DNA of 64,000 nucleotides from Druceiella hillmani (lineage: Eukaryota > Arthropoda > Insecta > Lepidoptera > Hepialidae): contig JAYKKI010000076.1 in NCBI GenBank assembly GCA_039881145.1, positions 9,851,001 through 9,915,000 of the forward strand, written 5' to 3'. The notes below the pieces were generated by a model, which saw only the letters and a list, made by a program, of their open reading frames with translations, was not told where the DNA came from and searched no databases. The translations under genes were made by a program, and so were the position numbers. Shown here piece by piece: positions 25,160 through 36,275 of the stretch (positions are counted from its first letter, which is position 1; each line of letters begins with the position of its first letter).

Positions 25160-25330
25160 ACATTTCCAATAAAAGAAGATGACACCGCGTCCACCGACGT
25201 AAATATAAGACGAAACTTTTAATTTGAATTGGGTCACGATAGAAGAAGGATGAACTCGAAATTAATTCCAAACTCAATAGCGACGCAATACAGGGCGGCG
25301 CCCTTAATGAAAATATATTTTGCCCTCATC
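25160..25330 (-). repeat. GC-richer block shared with copy 3
   Basis: Matches 57,770-57,960 inverted. Shared text includes GGGCGCCGCCCTGAATTGCG (copy 3 form), TTGGAATTAATTTCGAGTTC and ATTGGAAATGTTGTATCTCA. Read on the plus strand of copy 1 and the minus strand of copy 3, about 28 codons give nearly the same peptide (MNSKLIPNSIATQ, F or Y, RAAPLMK). The frames diverge soon after. It is probably an old repeat, not a gene. Confidence 0.5.
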
Positions 25331-26599
25331 GTAAAAGTAATCGTTGGATCACCTAGTGAAATTTCGTCAGTATGAAAAGTTCTTTACCTACTCAGCTGAA
25401 AAAATTGTCATAAAATTATATTCGTGCACCTTTTACAGTAAAGTTAACACTTGAAGACGTCATGTCCTGTCTGAGTGACTATGTAATTTGTTTCAAAATA
25501 ATTTTAACTTTTCTAATTAGAGCGTAGAGAGACTGTATAAAATATTCATCGATCTGACGTAGAATACTTAACTTCTTTACTTTTTCTAGAAATGAAGTAA
25601 GAAATAGGTGAACAAATACATATTATAACTGCGTTCGATCTTCAAATGCACTTTACTCTCTCTCACTTTACACTTGTTCAAATTTAGTCAATATTTGTTT
25701 ACTCCTTTTTGACAATTCGAACATTTATTAATACCATTGCACCCTCTTTGGTTCAAATGCGGTTTCATAAATACCTTCATAGGGAAAAAAATTAAGCATA
25801 ACAGTATATAAAAAAAAAGGATATAGCATAGAAGCTACAAATTTTAATATTGCCGTACATTATAAACCGTAACATACACATTTGTATCTTTTATACCCTA
25901 GCCATTAATATATTTGTCAAGAATGTGTTTCTTTGCTACTAAAGAACAAAAAGACTGCTTTTAGTGCTATGATACAAATAAATAATGTAGTTTATCTCCA
26001 TGCGCAAAATCTAAGTATGCAGCCAGGAAGAAACAATTTGAAAAATAATATGGACCAAGAGATAATTTGTAGTTCAACCATCATCTGGCAAGTAGAGATA
26101 AATTCTTCATAAGAAATGGTAAAATCGATTTCAAAGGGGTAACTTCAAAACGTAAAATAAAAATTAGGAGACAATGAAAGGCAAGGCTAAATTGCATTTT
26201 GTCTAAAATTTTATTAATGGGGAATGGTGGGGGATCTTCAAGAAAGATGGAACCCTAAATTTTCTGTTATTGTGTGTAACGGAATATCATATCAGCAACA
26301 GTATTGCAATGCTCAGAAAATCGTTTTTGATAATAATATTTATTATAAGTAAGATAATGTTAGAATATATATCCTTGCCTATACATAAGTTCACCTAATG
26401 ACTGTAAAATTTTGTCTACTCTAAATTTATATACTTTAAAAAATTACTTCCATTCAGATTCTTTCTATAAAAAATTAAGTTGATGGTGCCTGAAAGTCCC
26501 ACAGTGATACCGAATGATGTAAAATTATAAATGTGTCAATACATACAACGCCCTTATTAAAGGTAACAAAAGTTATGCCTATTTAGAAAAAAGGGAAAA

Positions 26600-27030
26600 G
26601 TTTTCGCTACGATAGGGCAACTTGAATTATATAGCTTATTACTTACAAAACCAGGTAGAAAGAACTAACAGTTATTCTGAATAATATAGTGGACAATGTG
26701 GCTTGGATAACGTTAATGAACTCGAATGTGTGAAAAATGCCCAATCAAAAGCAGGAGAAATAGTCATATTTAGCTTAAAAAAATAATATCTGAAAGGTTT
26801 ACACACATTCATTAGTATTTCAAACGTATCAGTATCTATTACAATCTTTATTCAAATTTCGGTAGTATATTTGATGGAGAACGTAAATATAAATTTATTA
26901 AAAAACATAACCATATTCAGTATAAACATCAGAACTGACCTCATGCTTGGAGCATGCTTGGAGCATCGTCCCAGCAATATTGTTGGGAGCAAATTCAAAA
27001 AGTGCATTCGTAACTATTATATAAACTGAC
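26600..27030 (+). pseudogene. frame remnant of unknown origin, copy 1
   Basis: Corresponds to the open frame at 40,865-41,254 in copy 2. Most codons align (for example CGLDNVNELECVKNAQSKAGE), but in-frame TAA stops lie near 26,683 and 26,785 and the end is shifted by a small duplication (CATGCTTGGAG repeated near 26,942). I do not recognise the family. Confidence 0.3.
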
Positions 27031-27262
27031 ATTAAGTTAGGCCTGTATCACAGAATTGAATGGTATTAATTACTTGAAGGATTTTCAATATTTTATGTTT
27101 TGGATTATACAAAATAAATATGATCGTCTAAGATTCCAGAAAGTGACTGGGATGAAGGTGTAAGGAAAAAATAAGCTGCTGTCCTAAAAAACACATTTTA
27201 TAGCGCTACAAGTCTTAAAAGAGATTTTCTGTCAACCAAGGGTTTGTTTATTTGTTATATAT

Positions 27263-27275
<13 letters not shown>

Positions 27276-27331
<56 letters not shown>

Positions 27332-27332
27332 C

Positions 27333-27384
<52 letters not shown>
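27276..27384. repeat. (TA)n microsatellite, copy 1
   Basis: TA run with a few ACATA and GTATA interruptions. It is at the same place as the TA run at 40,529-40,576 in copy 2. Copy 3 has lost it (about 55,790). Confidence 0.95.
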
Positions 27385-27386
<2 letters not shown>

Positions 27387-28515
27387 AATGGATAGCATAG
27401 AGTTGCTTTTCAGATTTCCATATACTGTCGATTAATTCGGGATAGACCAAACAGAAAGGAAATTCCATAACCATTCTTTCATTCTTTATATATCTATGAC
27501 TCTAATAAAAGCCTTTACCCGAGAGGTAAATGAAACTTTAATTCAAAGTAAACAAAAAGGAAGATTTTTTTTGTATTTATATAGAATATCTTCTTAAAAA
27601 AACTGTAAATGAATTTAATGAGAAATTCAAATTAACCTAAGTTATAGATTAAGAAACTTGATTAGATTTGTCTGCGAATGAAGACAAATTTATTACAAAA
27701 TTATAAACTGAATTATATGTAATTTTTTTCTTGAATCTGCCCCAGAAAAAAAAATTTAATCGAAAATGTAGAGTGACTCCCTTTAGGAATTCGCAAAGCA
27801 TTTTTTTATTCATATTCTGGCGAGTGTCATATTTCTGGCAAGTCGACTAGGTTTAAATAGATATTTTCATTAATCTGTCGATCTTAACTCATGTATACTG
27901 TGTCCAAGATAGTTTTCATAGTTTAACTGTGTACAAGACGATTTTCATAATTGCTTCCTCAAGTGATACTCTATTTGTTTATTTTATTATTACTTGCGGT
28001 TAATAAGATCGCATAAATGGTAAAGTTTTGTTGCTTACAAAATATTTCGATACAAATAGGTGTAAGTTATAATACATTATTAATATCATTTTCAGTAGAT
28101 TGTATTACTTTAATTTTCATAATTTTTGGTAGACGGATATATTTAATTTAATTAACTAAGTGATCATTGTGCTTGAAATGATCACTAATGACACGCCAAA
28201 AGTTGCGTATTTAAATAATTTTTTTTTCGTTTTTAACTTAGTATTGATAAATTTATGCAAATAGTTAATGGGTTCATCGGTATTAATAATAATTGGTTAA
28301 CAGTTTTAGAAACGTGAAGTTAACGTTGTTTTTTCATATTTGCAAAAAATATGATTATTTCGATTGTGAATCAAATTTTAAACAAGAGAATATCACTTAA
28401 CTTTCAACAATTATTTCTAGGAATGTGCCGAGTTATGTTTTGTGGTGTTTCGAGTTTTCTCTAATAAAACTAATACTTAAATTAAAAAATTACAAAGACG
28501 TTAACTTTTCGTATG

Positions 28516-28697
28516 ATTTAATTTTTAACAATCAAATAGAACTACGTGATTTAGTATTATTTCTATATTATTGAAATTGTTTGTATATATTTGTAAAGAT
28601 TGATTTTTACAACGAGACCTAGCTCGTGGAAATTTTTTTAAATAAAGTAGGAATAATACTACATCACATAATTTCATTTATTTGTTAAAAATTAAGG
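28516..28697. mobile_element. MITE-like element with about 50-bp inverted ends, copy 1
   Basis: The left end (TTAATTTTTAACAATCAAAT onward) and the reverse complement of the right end agree over about 50 bases, including ACGTGAT.TAGTATTATT. The interior is about 75 bases and includes GACCTAGCTCGTGGAA. Sister copies are 38,034-38,216 and 53,383-53,564, with a lone end at 49,266-49,316. There is no coding capacity, as expected for a MITE. Confidence 0.65.
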
Positions 28698-29562
28698 TAT
28701 AATGAATTTCTACAAAATTAACACCAAATATATTCAGTTTTTGTATGATTTTAAACAAAATTGCCTAGTGTAGAATTTTAAGCTACGAATTTTCATCAAA
28801 TATAAGTCTTAGAAAAAGTAAATCAGGTAATAAGTAATGAAGAGTTTTATATAGGTTTTCCTTATTGTTTTTTTCCTTTATTAGTATATAACAGTAAAAC
28901 CTAGATATACTTTATCTATAGCTTTAAAAAAATATAAGTAATTTTTCATTTGAATATATATTTTTTTTTTCAATTTTATTCCGCGTAAACACACATAATA
29001 AGATCTTTAAAACTTTTTTTATCGGAAAACAAAAAAAAAAAATTTTATCAATTTAAAGTTTTGAGCGACACAAAAATTTGCCAGGTGGAAAGTAGCTTGT
29101 GATTGGAATTTTGAGCATATAGATAATGGTTTTTAATTAAAATGAAATAAAAATTTACTTGTATATCGAAACAAGTTTAACAATTAGATGGGCGAGCGGT
29201 ACACATATCTATTGAAATACATTTACTTAGAGATTTATCAAGATTAAATACCCTTTAATATAACTTAACTGTGACTGTTATTAATAATAATAATATCGAT
29301 AGGTAAACATATTTGGCGCAAATTACGTAATAAATATAATGAAGCAACATGCTTTTATAACAAGCATTTTTATGCATTACACCAAACGAAATTCAGTATA
29401 TCTTCCCTTTATTTTCATGTCTAACTTCGTACTGAATTGACAACTCCAAGAGTAAGATTGAAATTTTAAATACCCTTCATTAACGACTTATGTTTTTATG
29501 AAAATATCTCGATCGCGATGGAGAGAAATGGCTAAAAAATATACTTGAACCCTCATTTACTA

Positions 29563-29870
29563 CCATCCGATAAGGAGTCCCATTGTTCAACTTCAGAGCG
29601 CAAGATCGGACTCTGACATGGTCGATCATGTACTTATTTTGCAAAGTAACAACTACCAGAAGCAAATACCTTGAATCATGTTTATTTTACTACCATCACT
29701 TCAAGAGTTCTGTTGTTCATGTCCAGAACTTATCATCTCATCCTGACCTAGTAAGTGGTGTAGTTACAAAATTAATACTACCATTAATAAATATCTTGAA
29801 TCATGTTTGATTATTGCCATTCGTTAAGGAATTCTGTCGTTCATTTTTGGACTTTGTCGTCAGATTATTA
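29563..29870 (-). repeat. diverged 125-bp tandem repeat, copy 1
   Basis: TTGAATCATGTTT recurs at 29,671 and 29,796 (period 125). ACTACCAT/ATTGCCATT and CCATTGTTCA/CTGTTGTTCA/CTGTCGTTCA mark three units. The last unit is partial. Confidence 0.65.
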
Positions 29871-30570
29871 CTATAATTTATATAGGACGAACTCTAAAAA
29901 ATGTATCATTTAAAGTAATAAATATATCATCATAATATCTATACGGTGTTACTTCTAAAGTAGCCTCTTCCAAAAAAGAATTATCGAAATCCGTTAACTC
30001 AGTAAAGAGTTGTCGCTGAACACTCATAGAAAAAGATTCCGTCGAATTGAGAACCTCCTCCTTTTCCGAAACCAGTTAAATAGTTCGGCTAGGGATAAGG
30101 ACGAGAATTTGAGTGTTCATCTATATTGTGACTAATATCATGCATCTTAAGATTCGACGTTTTTAATAACATTATTTTTTAAATACGCTACAATGTTTTC
30201 AGGAGAGCAAAGTCGCGGGTCGAAGCTATAAATGAGAAAGGTTTATAGAATGTTTACAAAAAATTCAATGGTTTATGTAATTACCTAAAATAATAATTAA
30301 AACAAAAAAAATATATTATCGTATAAAGAGCTGTGCTAAGCATAAAAAAATCCTAAAGTGACTTGCACATTGTATTTTATTACATAACTTTAGTTATTAA
30401 AAAAAAATAGGGAATATGCTTCTGTCACACTTTTAACCAAATTTGTTAAATATGAAAGAGTATTGTTACATATAACCTATTTTCAATAACAAAACTTACG
30501 TTTCTAAAATTGTTACTTCTTTGTATATATTGTAAATGACTCAATAGCCTAGTTTGTTACGCCAAGATTT

Positions 30571-30811
30571 ATTCGGGTCGTCGGCATCAGTTATATTGAA
30601 TAAGTGGGCTCCCTGTGGTTGCATAATCATTTCCCCGCCGAGGAGCTGTGGTAAGAGGGATATCGTGCATCGTAATTAATGTTCGACTGCAGAACAAACT
30701 TACTCGAACGTGTTCATTGTCGCAACCGATAGTTGAGAATGAGTTCGCTGGCGCATTGTGGTTTATCGAGTTGACTGTGGCAAGACGGATGTCACGTGCT
30801 AGATAGCATCG
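30571..30811 (-). repeat. highly conserved GC-richer block, copy 1
   Basis: Runs from CGGGTCGTCGGCATCAG to AGATAGCATCG. Compared with the inverted block at about 36,020-36,275 I count about four differences over roughly 240 bases. It has stops in all frames and no ORF. Function unknown. Confidence 0.6.
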
Positions 30812-31047
30812 TTTGTAGATCTGTGTAAATTTGCAGCTACAATATCAGATATTCCTTTGAAATAATCCTGTTGAAAAAAGATTTCCCTGCAAGTACCCTG
30901 TGTGAACATGTAATTAAGGCTTCAACAGTTACCGGAGATAATGTCATTACATATGAATTCCACATCTTTTCCTCAATAGGTATTTATTTCCTTGATTAAA
31001 CGTTACCTATAAAGTAATACGTAACTCTTTTTCTATTTTTTTATATT

Positions 31048-31060
31048 TATATATATGTTT

Positions 31061-31144
<84 letters not shown>

Positions 31145-31165
31145 TATATGTATATAAATATATTT
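31048..31165. repeat. (TA)n microsatellite, copy 1
   Basis: TA run with ACATA and AAATA interruptions, paired with the longer TA run at 35,636-35,775 in copy 2. Confidence 0.95.
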
Positions 31166-31717
31166 TTAAAAATTTGACAAAGTGTGATGTGGCATATAAA
31201 TTACAGATTTGAGAATTAATATGACAAACTGAAATTTGATTAAATATAACAATTTAATAGCACGCGCTAATCTGCTTTGGGTTCAAAAAGGAAGCGTGTG
31301 TACTCTTCCAAAATGCAGACTACATTAATGGCTATTTGTGATGAAAAACTCATAATTTTACTAAATTTATTTCAACTTTTTTATTCAAACATGTAGTATA
31401 ATGATTTTGACATAAAAAGGAAAGATCAAACCTTCATCAATATTTAGCTTCCATTACATTTCTTGGTTTCGTATATTATTTTAAGAAAAACTGTTTTGTC
31501 GCATTTCTTTCTTCGTTACAATCGCTGCAACGCGGCAAGTTTAGAATATTTTTTCTAAAACAATATATTATAAATTGAAATACGAAAAAAGGGTTAATAT
31601 AATAACTTCCTCTTGTTTAATTTGAATAGATTATGATTTAAATTTTCCTTGTAGTAAAGGAGAAGAAGGAAAATATTAATTCAATAAAATATAATTTAAA
31701 TTTCCCTTATAATTTGT

Positions 31718-31815
31718 ACGCCGCGGCGAAGCTGATTCACCGCGACCGATCGGTTATAGACTCTGTACGGCTGTTCAGAACTGTATTCGCAAACTCCGCT
31801 ATACTCGTGATGTAA
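31718..31815. repeat. second conserved GC-richer block, copy 1
   Basis: GTACGCCGCGGCGAAGCTGA, then GCGACCGATCGGTTATAGAC, then AACTCCGCTATACTCGTGAT. The inverted match at 34,985-35,085 is nearly identical. No reading frame is supported. Confidence 0.55.
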
Positions 31816-32299
31816 TTAAAGTTCGATTATTAATTTTAAGCTGAGTTATTAGACATTGTCTAATTAAAATAATTAATTTAATATGTATACACAAAATTCC
31901 AGAGTTCGCGCGCAATCAGTTCACGCGCATTAAATTTGTCTTATTGTAACTGATGCTATTCTCCTTATCCAAATATTTCATTGATTCACTTATTGGTGCT
32001 AATAAGTAATTTTTATAAGTAAACTCTTAATAAGTACTAGTGGCCGCCCAGTGGTCAAAATTCGACCGTAATATACTTACCTACCCACTTGTTGAATATG
32101 CTAATGGGTACGCGAGAATAAGTCGACTCAAATTGTTACTACGAATATTTTCTTTTACAACATGTATATATATAACCAACCTGTATTTAAAACTTTTTAA
32201 CAAATATAAATAACCTATGACGTTTATTAAACGTATAATATCAGTATTAAACGTATAATATTATAGCTAACTATATATTTTAGTTTTGCTTATTTATAT

Positions 32300-32338
32300 G
32301 AGGATAAGGTTCGAAGACCATTACACTATACGGAAAGG
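32300..32338 (-). other. tRNA-Val-like scrap, left arm
   Basis: The reverse complement begins TTTCCGTATAGTGTAATGG, like the 5' end and A box of eukaryotic tRNA-Val. It runs straight into TCTTCGAACC, which resembles a B box. The anticodon arm and most of the tRNA body are missing, so it cannot be a functional tRNA. Confidence 0.35.
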
Positions 32339-32595
32339 CAGAATTGTACACATATTTTGGGAAATATTTTCGTGAACGTATTATATATTCAATCAAAAAA
32401 AGGTCACGCATAGTTCTATCAAAGTAAGTGTTTGAAATAATACCACACCAGATAAAGGAAGATTTTAGTAATTATACGATATAATTATTATACTTTAAAG
32501 CGAGACTATGATACCATCGTACTAAATATACATATTATCATATATCAGTACCGTTCATTAATGGAGTTATCAGTACCGTTCATTAGTGGAGTTTG

Positions 32596-32636
32596 GGCCA
32601 TAAATTAAATTTTACATTAAAATTTAATTTATGGCC
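32596..32636. repeat. perfect hairpin on the left shoulder of the pivot
   Basis: GGCCATAAATTAAATTTTA, then CAT, then its exact reverse complement: a 19-bp stem with a 3-base loop. Confidence 0.9.
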
Positions 32637-32959
32637 AAAACACCATTGATGAATGGTGCTGATATCAATCTGAATAAATTTAAAATCGTGAATACTACCT
32701 ATTCTCAAGTATGGTTAATGGAAAATCGCAAATCTTTCGTTCCATTAATATTTCGCCGAATATCATTCCTTAATTATTACGGAAATCGAGTATATAAAAG
32801 ATTATTACTTCCATTTTTCTATAGATTAATGATGTTCGGTGAAATATTAATGGAACGAAAGATTTGCGATTTTCCATTAACCATACTTGAGAATAGGTAA
32901 TATTCACGATTTTAAATTTATTCAGATTGATAGCAGCACCATTCGTTAATGGAGTTTTA

Positions 32960-32998
32960 GCCATAAATTAAATTTTAATGTAAAATTTAATTTATGGC
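32960..32998. repeat. perfect hairpin on the right shoulder of the pivot
   Basis: GCCATAAATTAAATTTTA, then ATG, then its exact reverse complement: an 18-bp stem that mirrors 32,596-32,636. Confidence 0.9.
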
Positions 32999-33252
32999 CC
33001 AAACTCCACTAATGAACGGTACTGTTAACTCCATTAATGAACGGTACTGATATACGATAATATGTATATTTAGTAAGAAGGTATCATAGTCTCACTTTAA
33101 AGTATAATAATTATATCGTATAATTACTAATATCTTCCTTTATCTGGTGCGGTATTCCTTCAAACACTTACTTTGATAGAACTATGCGTGATCTTTCTTT
33201 GATTGAATATGTAATACGTTCATGAAAATATTTCCCAAAATATATGTACAAT

Positions 33253-34346
33253 TCTTTGTTTTATTTCGGGAATTTAAAAAATTTGACACAATGGTTTAAT
33301 ATAGTCGCTATTAAATGTTAAAATTAGAAGGAAACTTGATCTCAAATAAAAGAAATGATGAGTTCTACTTATGGGGAAACTTACCACCTCACCTTGGATA
33401 AAACCCCAAAATAATTCACAGCATTTTTACTTAAAAGGTATACTTATTGTCTATTACGACTTACTACTAATTACATCTTAGCTATGATCAGCTGTAAGAA
33501 TTAATTTTATTAGGCAAAAATTACTTTTAATTATGCACTTATAATATTGTTAAATCATTTTATCAATAACACTTCAATTGATTTCATTTTATATATGTGG
33601 ATCTCATACTAAACCCGTATTCTCTCGATCTTATTTAAATTAATATCACTAGTCAAATTTATACCCTAATTTATATAAACAATTTTATATATTGTATATA
33701 TTACACCACATATTACTTTTGTCCAGACTTTTAGGAATTAATTGACATACTATATTGTATTAGGACTTAATTAGCAAAGAAAATATTTTAATACAACCCG
33801 TATTGTAAAATTTATCCGCGTACAAATTATGAAAAGTTTTATATCTAAATAAAGCTTATAAAAGGAACTTCGTACTTAAGATAGAAGATAGCACATAGAC
33901 CTTTGAACACTCTAGTCTGATAATTAGATGATAAGCATAAGATTAAGTTGTAACAGACACGTGACTTTAATTCAAGATTCCAGTGTAGCAAACTATTTGA
34001 AAGAACCGAAGGGACAAATTGTTAAAAAGAGAAAATTACTGAAATTGTCTGGTTTTTGACTATATTATAATGTACAGAATATTATTTTTTTTACACTGAA
34101 ATTTGTTATTATGTAATTTTCATTCTGATAAATTTGTTTTTTTTGAGGAAATTGTATTTTAAGACTACATATAAGTATAATCGAAATACTAGATCCTTTG
34201 TCTTGATCTAACAGCATTTTGTGTAAGAGTTATAGAGTAACATGCTTTACTGCTAACCGGTGTCGACAACCCGTACTCATCAGTCATCAGACGGCCGCCA
34301 ATGACATGTAACTTTGAACATCTGATTATCTCTTTCTAACAATGGC
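33253..34346. mobile_element. 1.1-kb insertion in the right arm only
   Basis: In the left arm the pivot palindrome joins directly to the tRNA-like scrap. In the right arm 1,094 bases intervene. No open frame, terminal inverted repeat or clear target duplication is seen. The right end is GC-richer (AACCGGTGTCGACAACCCG, then GACGGCCGCCAATGACATG). It could equally be ancestral sequence lost from the left arm. Confidence 0.6.
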
Positions 34347-34384
34347 GTTTCCGTATAGTGTAATGGTCTTCGATTCTTATCCTC
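34347..34384 (+). other. tRNA-Val-like scrap, right arm
   Basis: GTTTCCGTATAGTGTAATGG fused to TCTTCGATTCTTATCC: an A-box-like start joined to a degenerate B box with the middle of a tRNA absent. It is the same scrap as 32,300-32,338 and lies exactly at the edge of the 33,253-34,346 insertion. Confidence 0.35.
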
Positions 34385-34984
34385 ATATAAATAAGCAAAA
34401 CTAAAATATATAGTTAGCTATAATATTATACGTTTTATACTGATATTATACGTTCATTAAAGTTCATAGGTTATTTATATTTGTTAAAAAGTTTTAAATA
34501 CAGCTTGGTTAATATCTACATGTTGTAAAAGAAAATTTTCGTAGTAACAATTTGAGTCGACTTATTCTCGCGTACCCATTAGCGTATTCAACAAGTGAGT
34601 AGTTAAGTATATTACGGTCGAATTTTGACCACTGGGCGGCCACTAGTACTTATTAAGAGTTTACATACAAAAATTACTTATTAGCACCAATAAGTGAATC
34701 AATGAAATATTTGGATAAGGAGAATAGCATCCACGTTAGTTACAATAAGACTGAGACATAATTAATTTATATATTAATATAAAACTAGAATTACTAAGAC
34801 TGAGATCACTCTAAAAGTACAACATGTTAATGCGTTTACCTAACATGTAAACAAGTAGTAAAAAATAAGTAACTTGCAAATTGAATGCGCGTGAACTGAT
34901 TGCGCGAACGCTTGAATTTAATAAATGTACTTATGCTTTCTGCAATTTTGTATATACATATAATTAATAATCGAACTTTAATCA

Positions 34985-35085
34985 CATCACGAGTATAGCG
35001 GAATTTGCGAATACAGTTCTGAACAGCCGTACAGACTCTATAACCGATCGGTCGCGGTGAATCAGCTTCGCCACGGCATACAAAA
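34985..35085. repeat. second conserved GC-richer block, copy 2
   Basis: Inverted partner of 31,718-31,815 (ATCACGAGTATAGCGGA, CTATAACCGATCGGTCGCGG, GCTTCGCCACGGC). Few differences. Confidence 0.55.
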
Positions 35086-35635
35086 TATAAAGGAAATTGA
35101 AATTATATTCTATTGAATTAATATTTTCCTTCTTCTCCTTTATTACAAGGAAAATTTAAATCATAATATAATCAAATTAAACAAGAGGAAGTTATTATAT
35201 TAACCCTTTTTTCGTATTTCAATTTATAATATATTGTTTTAGAAAAAATATTTTAAGCTTGCCGCGTTGCAGCGATTGTAACGAAGAAAGAAATTCGACA
35301 AAACAGTTTTTCTTAAAATAATATGTGAAACCAAAAAATGTAATGGAAGCTAAATATTGATGAAGGTCCGATCTTTCCTTTTTATGTCAAAATCATTATA
35401 TTACATGTTTCGGAAGTTGAAATAAATTTGGTAAAATTATGAGTTTTTCATCACAAATAGCCATTAATGTAGTCTGCATTTTGAAAGAGTACACACGCTT
35501 CCTTTTTGAACCCAAAGCAGATTAGCGCGTGCTATCAAATTGTTATATTTAACCAAATTTCAGTTTGTCATATTAATTCTAAAATCTGTAATTTATATGC
35601 CACATCACACTTTGTCAAATTTTAAAAAATATATT

Positions 35636-35775
<140 letters not shown>

Positions 35776-36019
35776 CATATATATAAATATAAAAAAATAG
35801 AAAAAGAGTTACGTATTACTTTATAGGTAACGTTTAATCAAGGAAATAAATACCTATTGAGGAAAAGATGTGGAATTCATATGTAATGACATTATCTCCG
35901 GTAACTGTTGAAGCCTTAATTACATATTCACACAGGGTACTTGCAGGGAAATCTTTTTTCAACAGGATGATTTCAAAGGAATATCTGATATTGTAGCTGC
36001 AAATTTACACAGATCTACA

Positions 36020-36275
36020 AACGATGCTATCTAGCACGTGACATCCGTCTTGCCACAGTCAACCCGATAAACCACAATGCGCCAGCGAACTCATTCTCAA
36101 CTATCGGTTGCGACAATGAACACGTTCGAGTAAGTTTGTTCTGCAGTCGAACATTAATTACGATGCACGATATCCCTCTTACCACAGCTCCTCGGCGGGG
36201 AAATTATTATGCAAACACAGTGAGCCCACTTATTCAATATAACTGATGCCGACGACCCGAATAAATCTTGGCGTA
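36020..36275 (+). repeat. highly conserved GC-richer block, copy 2
   Basis: Inverted partner of 30,571-30,811, nearly identical. Not reached by copy 3, which starts further in. Confidence 0.6.

Larger units (their letters stand above)
18146..32767 (-). repeat. copy 1 of a large amplified unit (left arm of the giant palindrome)
   Basis: The reverse complement matches 32,828-47,174 (copy 2) and, for its 18,900-29,640 part, 52,411-64,000 (copy 3). Anchors read inward: 18,146 pairs with 47,174; 19,021-19,110 with 46,185-46,290; 22,441-22,495 with 42,380-42,440; 26,030 with 41,820; 28,516-28,697 with 38,034-38,216; 30,571-30,811 with 36,020-36,275. Copy-specific features are a Helitron-containing insertion at about 23,430-25,060, and absence of the segments found at 42,733-43,108 in copy 2 and at 59,023-60,335 in copy 3. 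No conserved gene is seen in the unit. Confidence 0.9.
32341..33252. repeat. central tight palindrome (pivot of the giant palindrome)
   Basis: Left arm 32,341-32,767 and right arm 32,828-33,252 are inverted copies around a 60-base loop (32,768-32,827). Shared anchors include TGGTTAATGGAAAATCGCAA, ACGATATAATTATTATACTT and CAGTACCGTTCATTAATGGA (the last present twice per arm, about 26 bases apart). The short facing frames at 32,631-32,900 (+) and 32,770-32,964 (-) translate alike only because of the palindrome. Confidence 0.9.

Noticed and set aside
27232..27474. Frames rich in I, Y and H over TA runs (also 17,802, 35,540, 40,460, 45,772, 57,822, 63,489)
   Set aside because: Pure translations of (TA)n microsatellites, not genes.
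29480..29810. Frames with peptide likeness at 29,480-29,810 and 37,051-37,363
   Set aside because: They lie in the duplicated 125-bp tandem array. Likeness follows from duplication and there is no recognisable domain.
32631..32964. Two facing frames with nearly the same peptide (MAKTPL...)
   Set aside because: They are the two arms of the pivot palindrome read in opposite directions. The likeness is forced by the palindrome.
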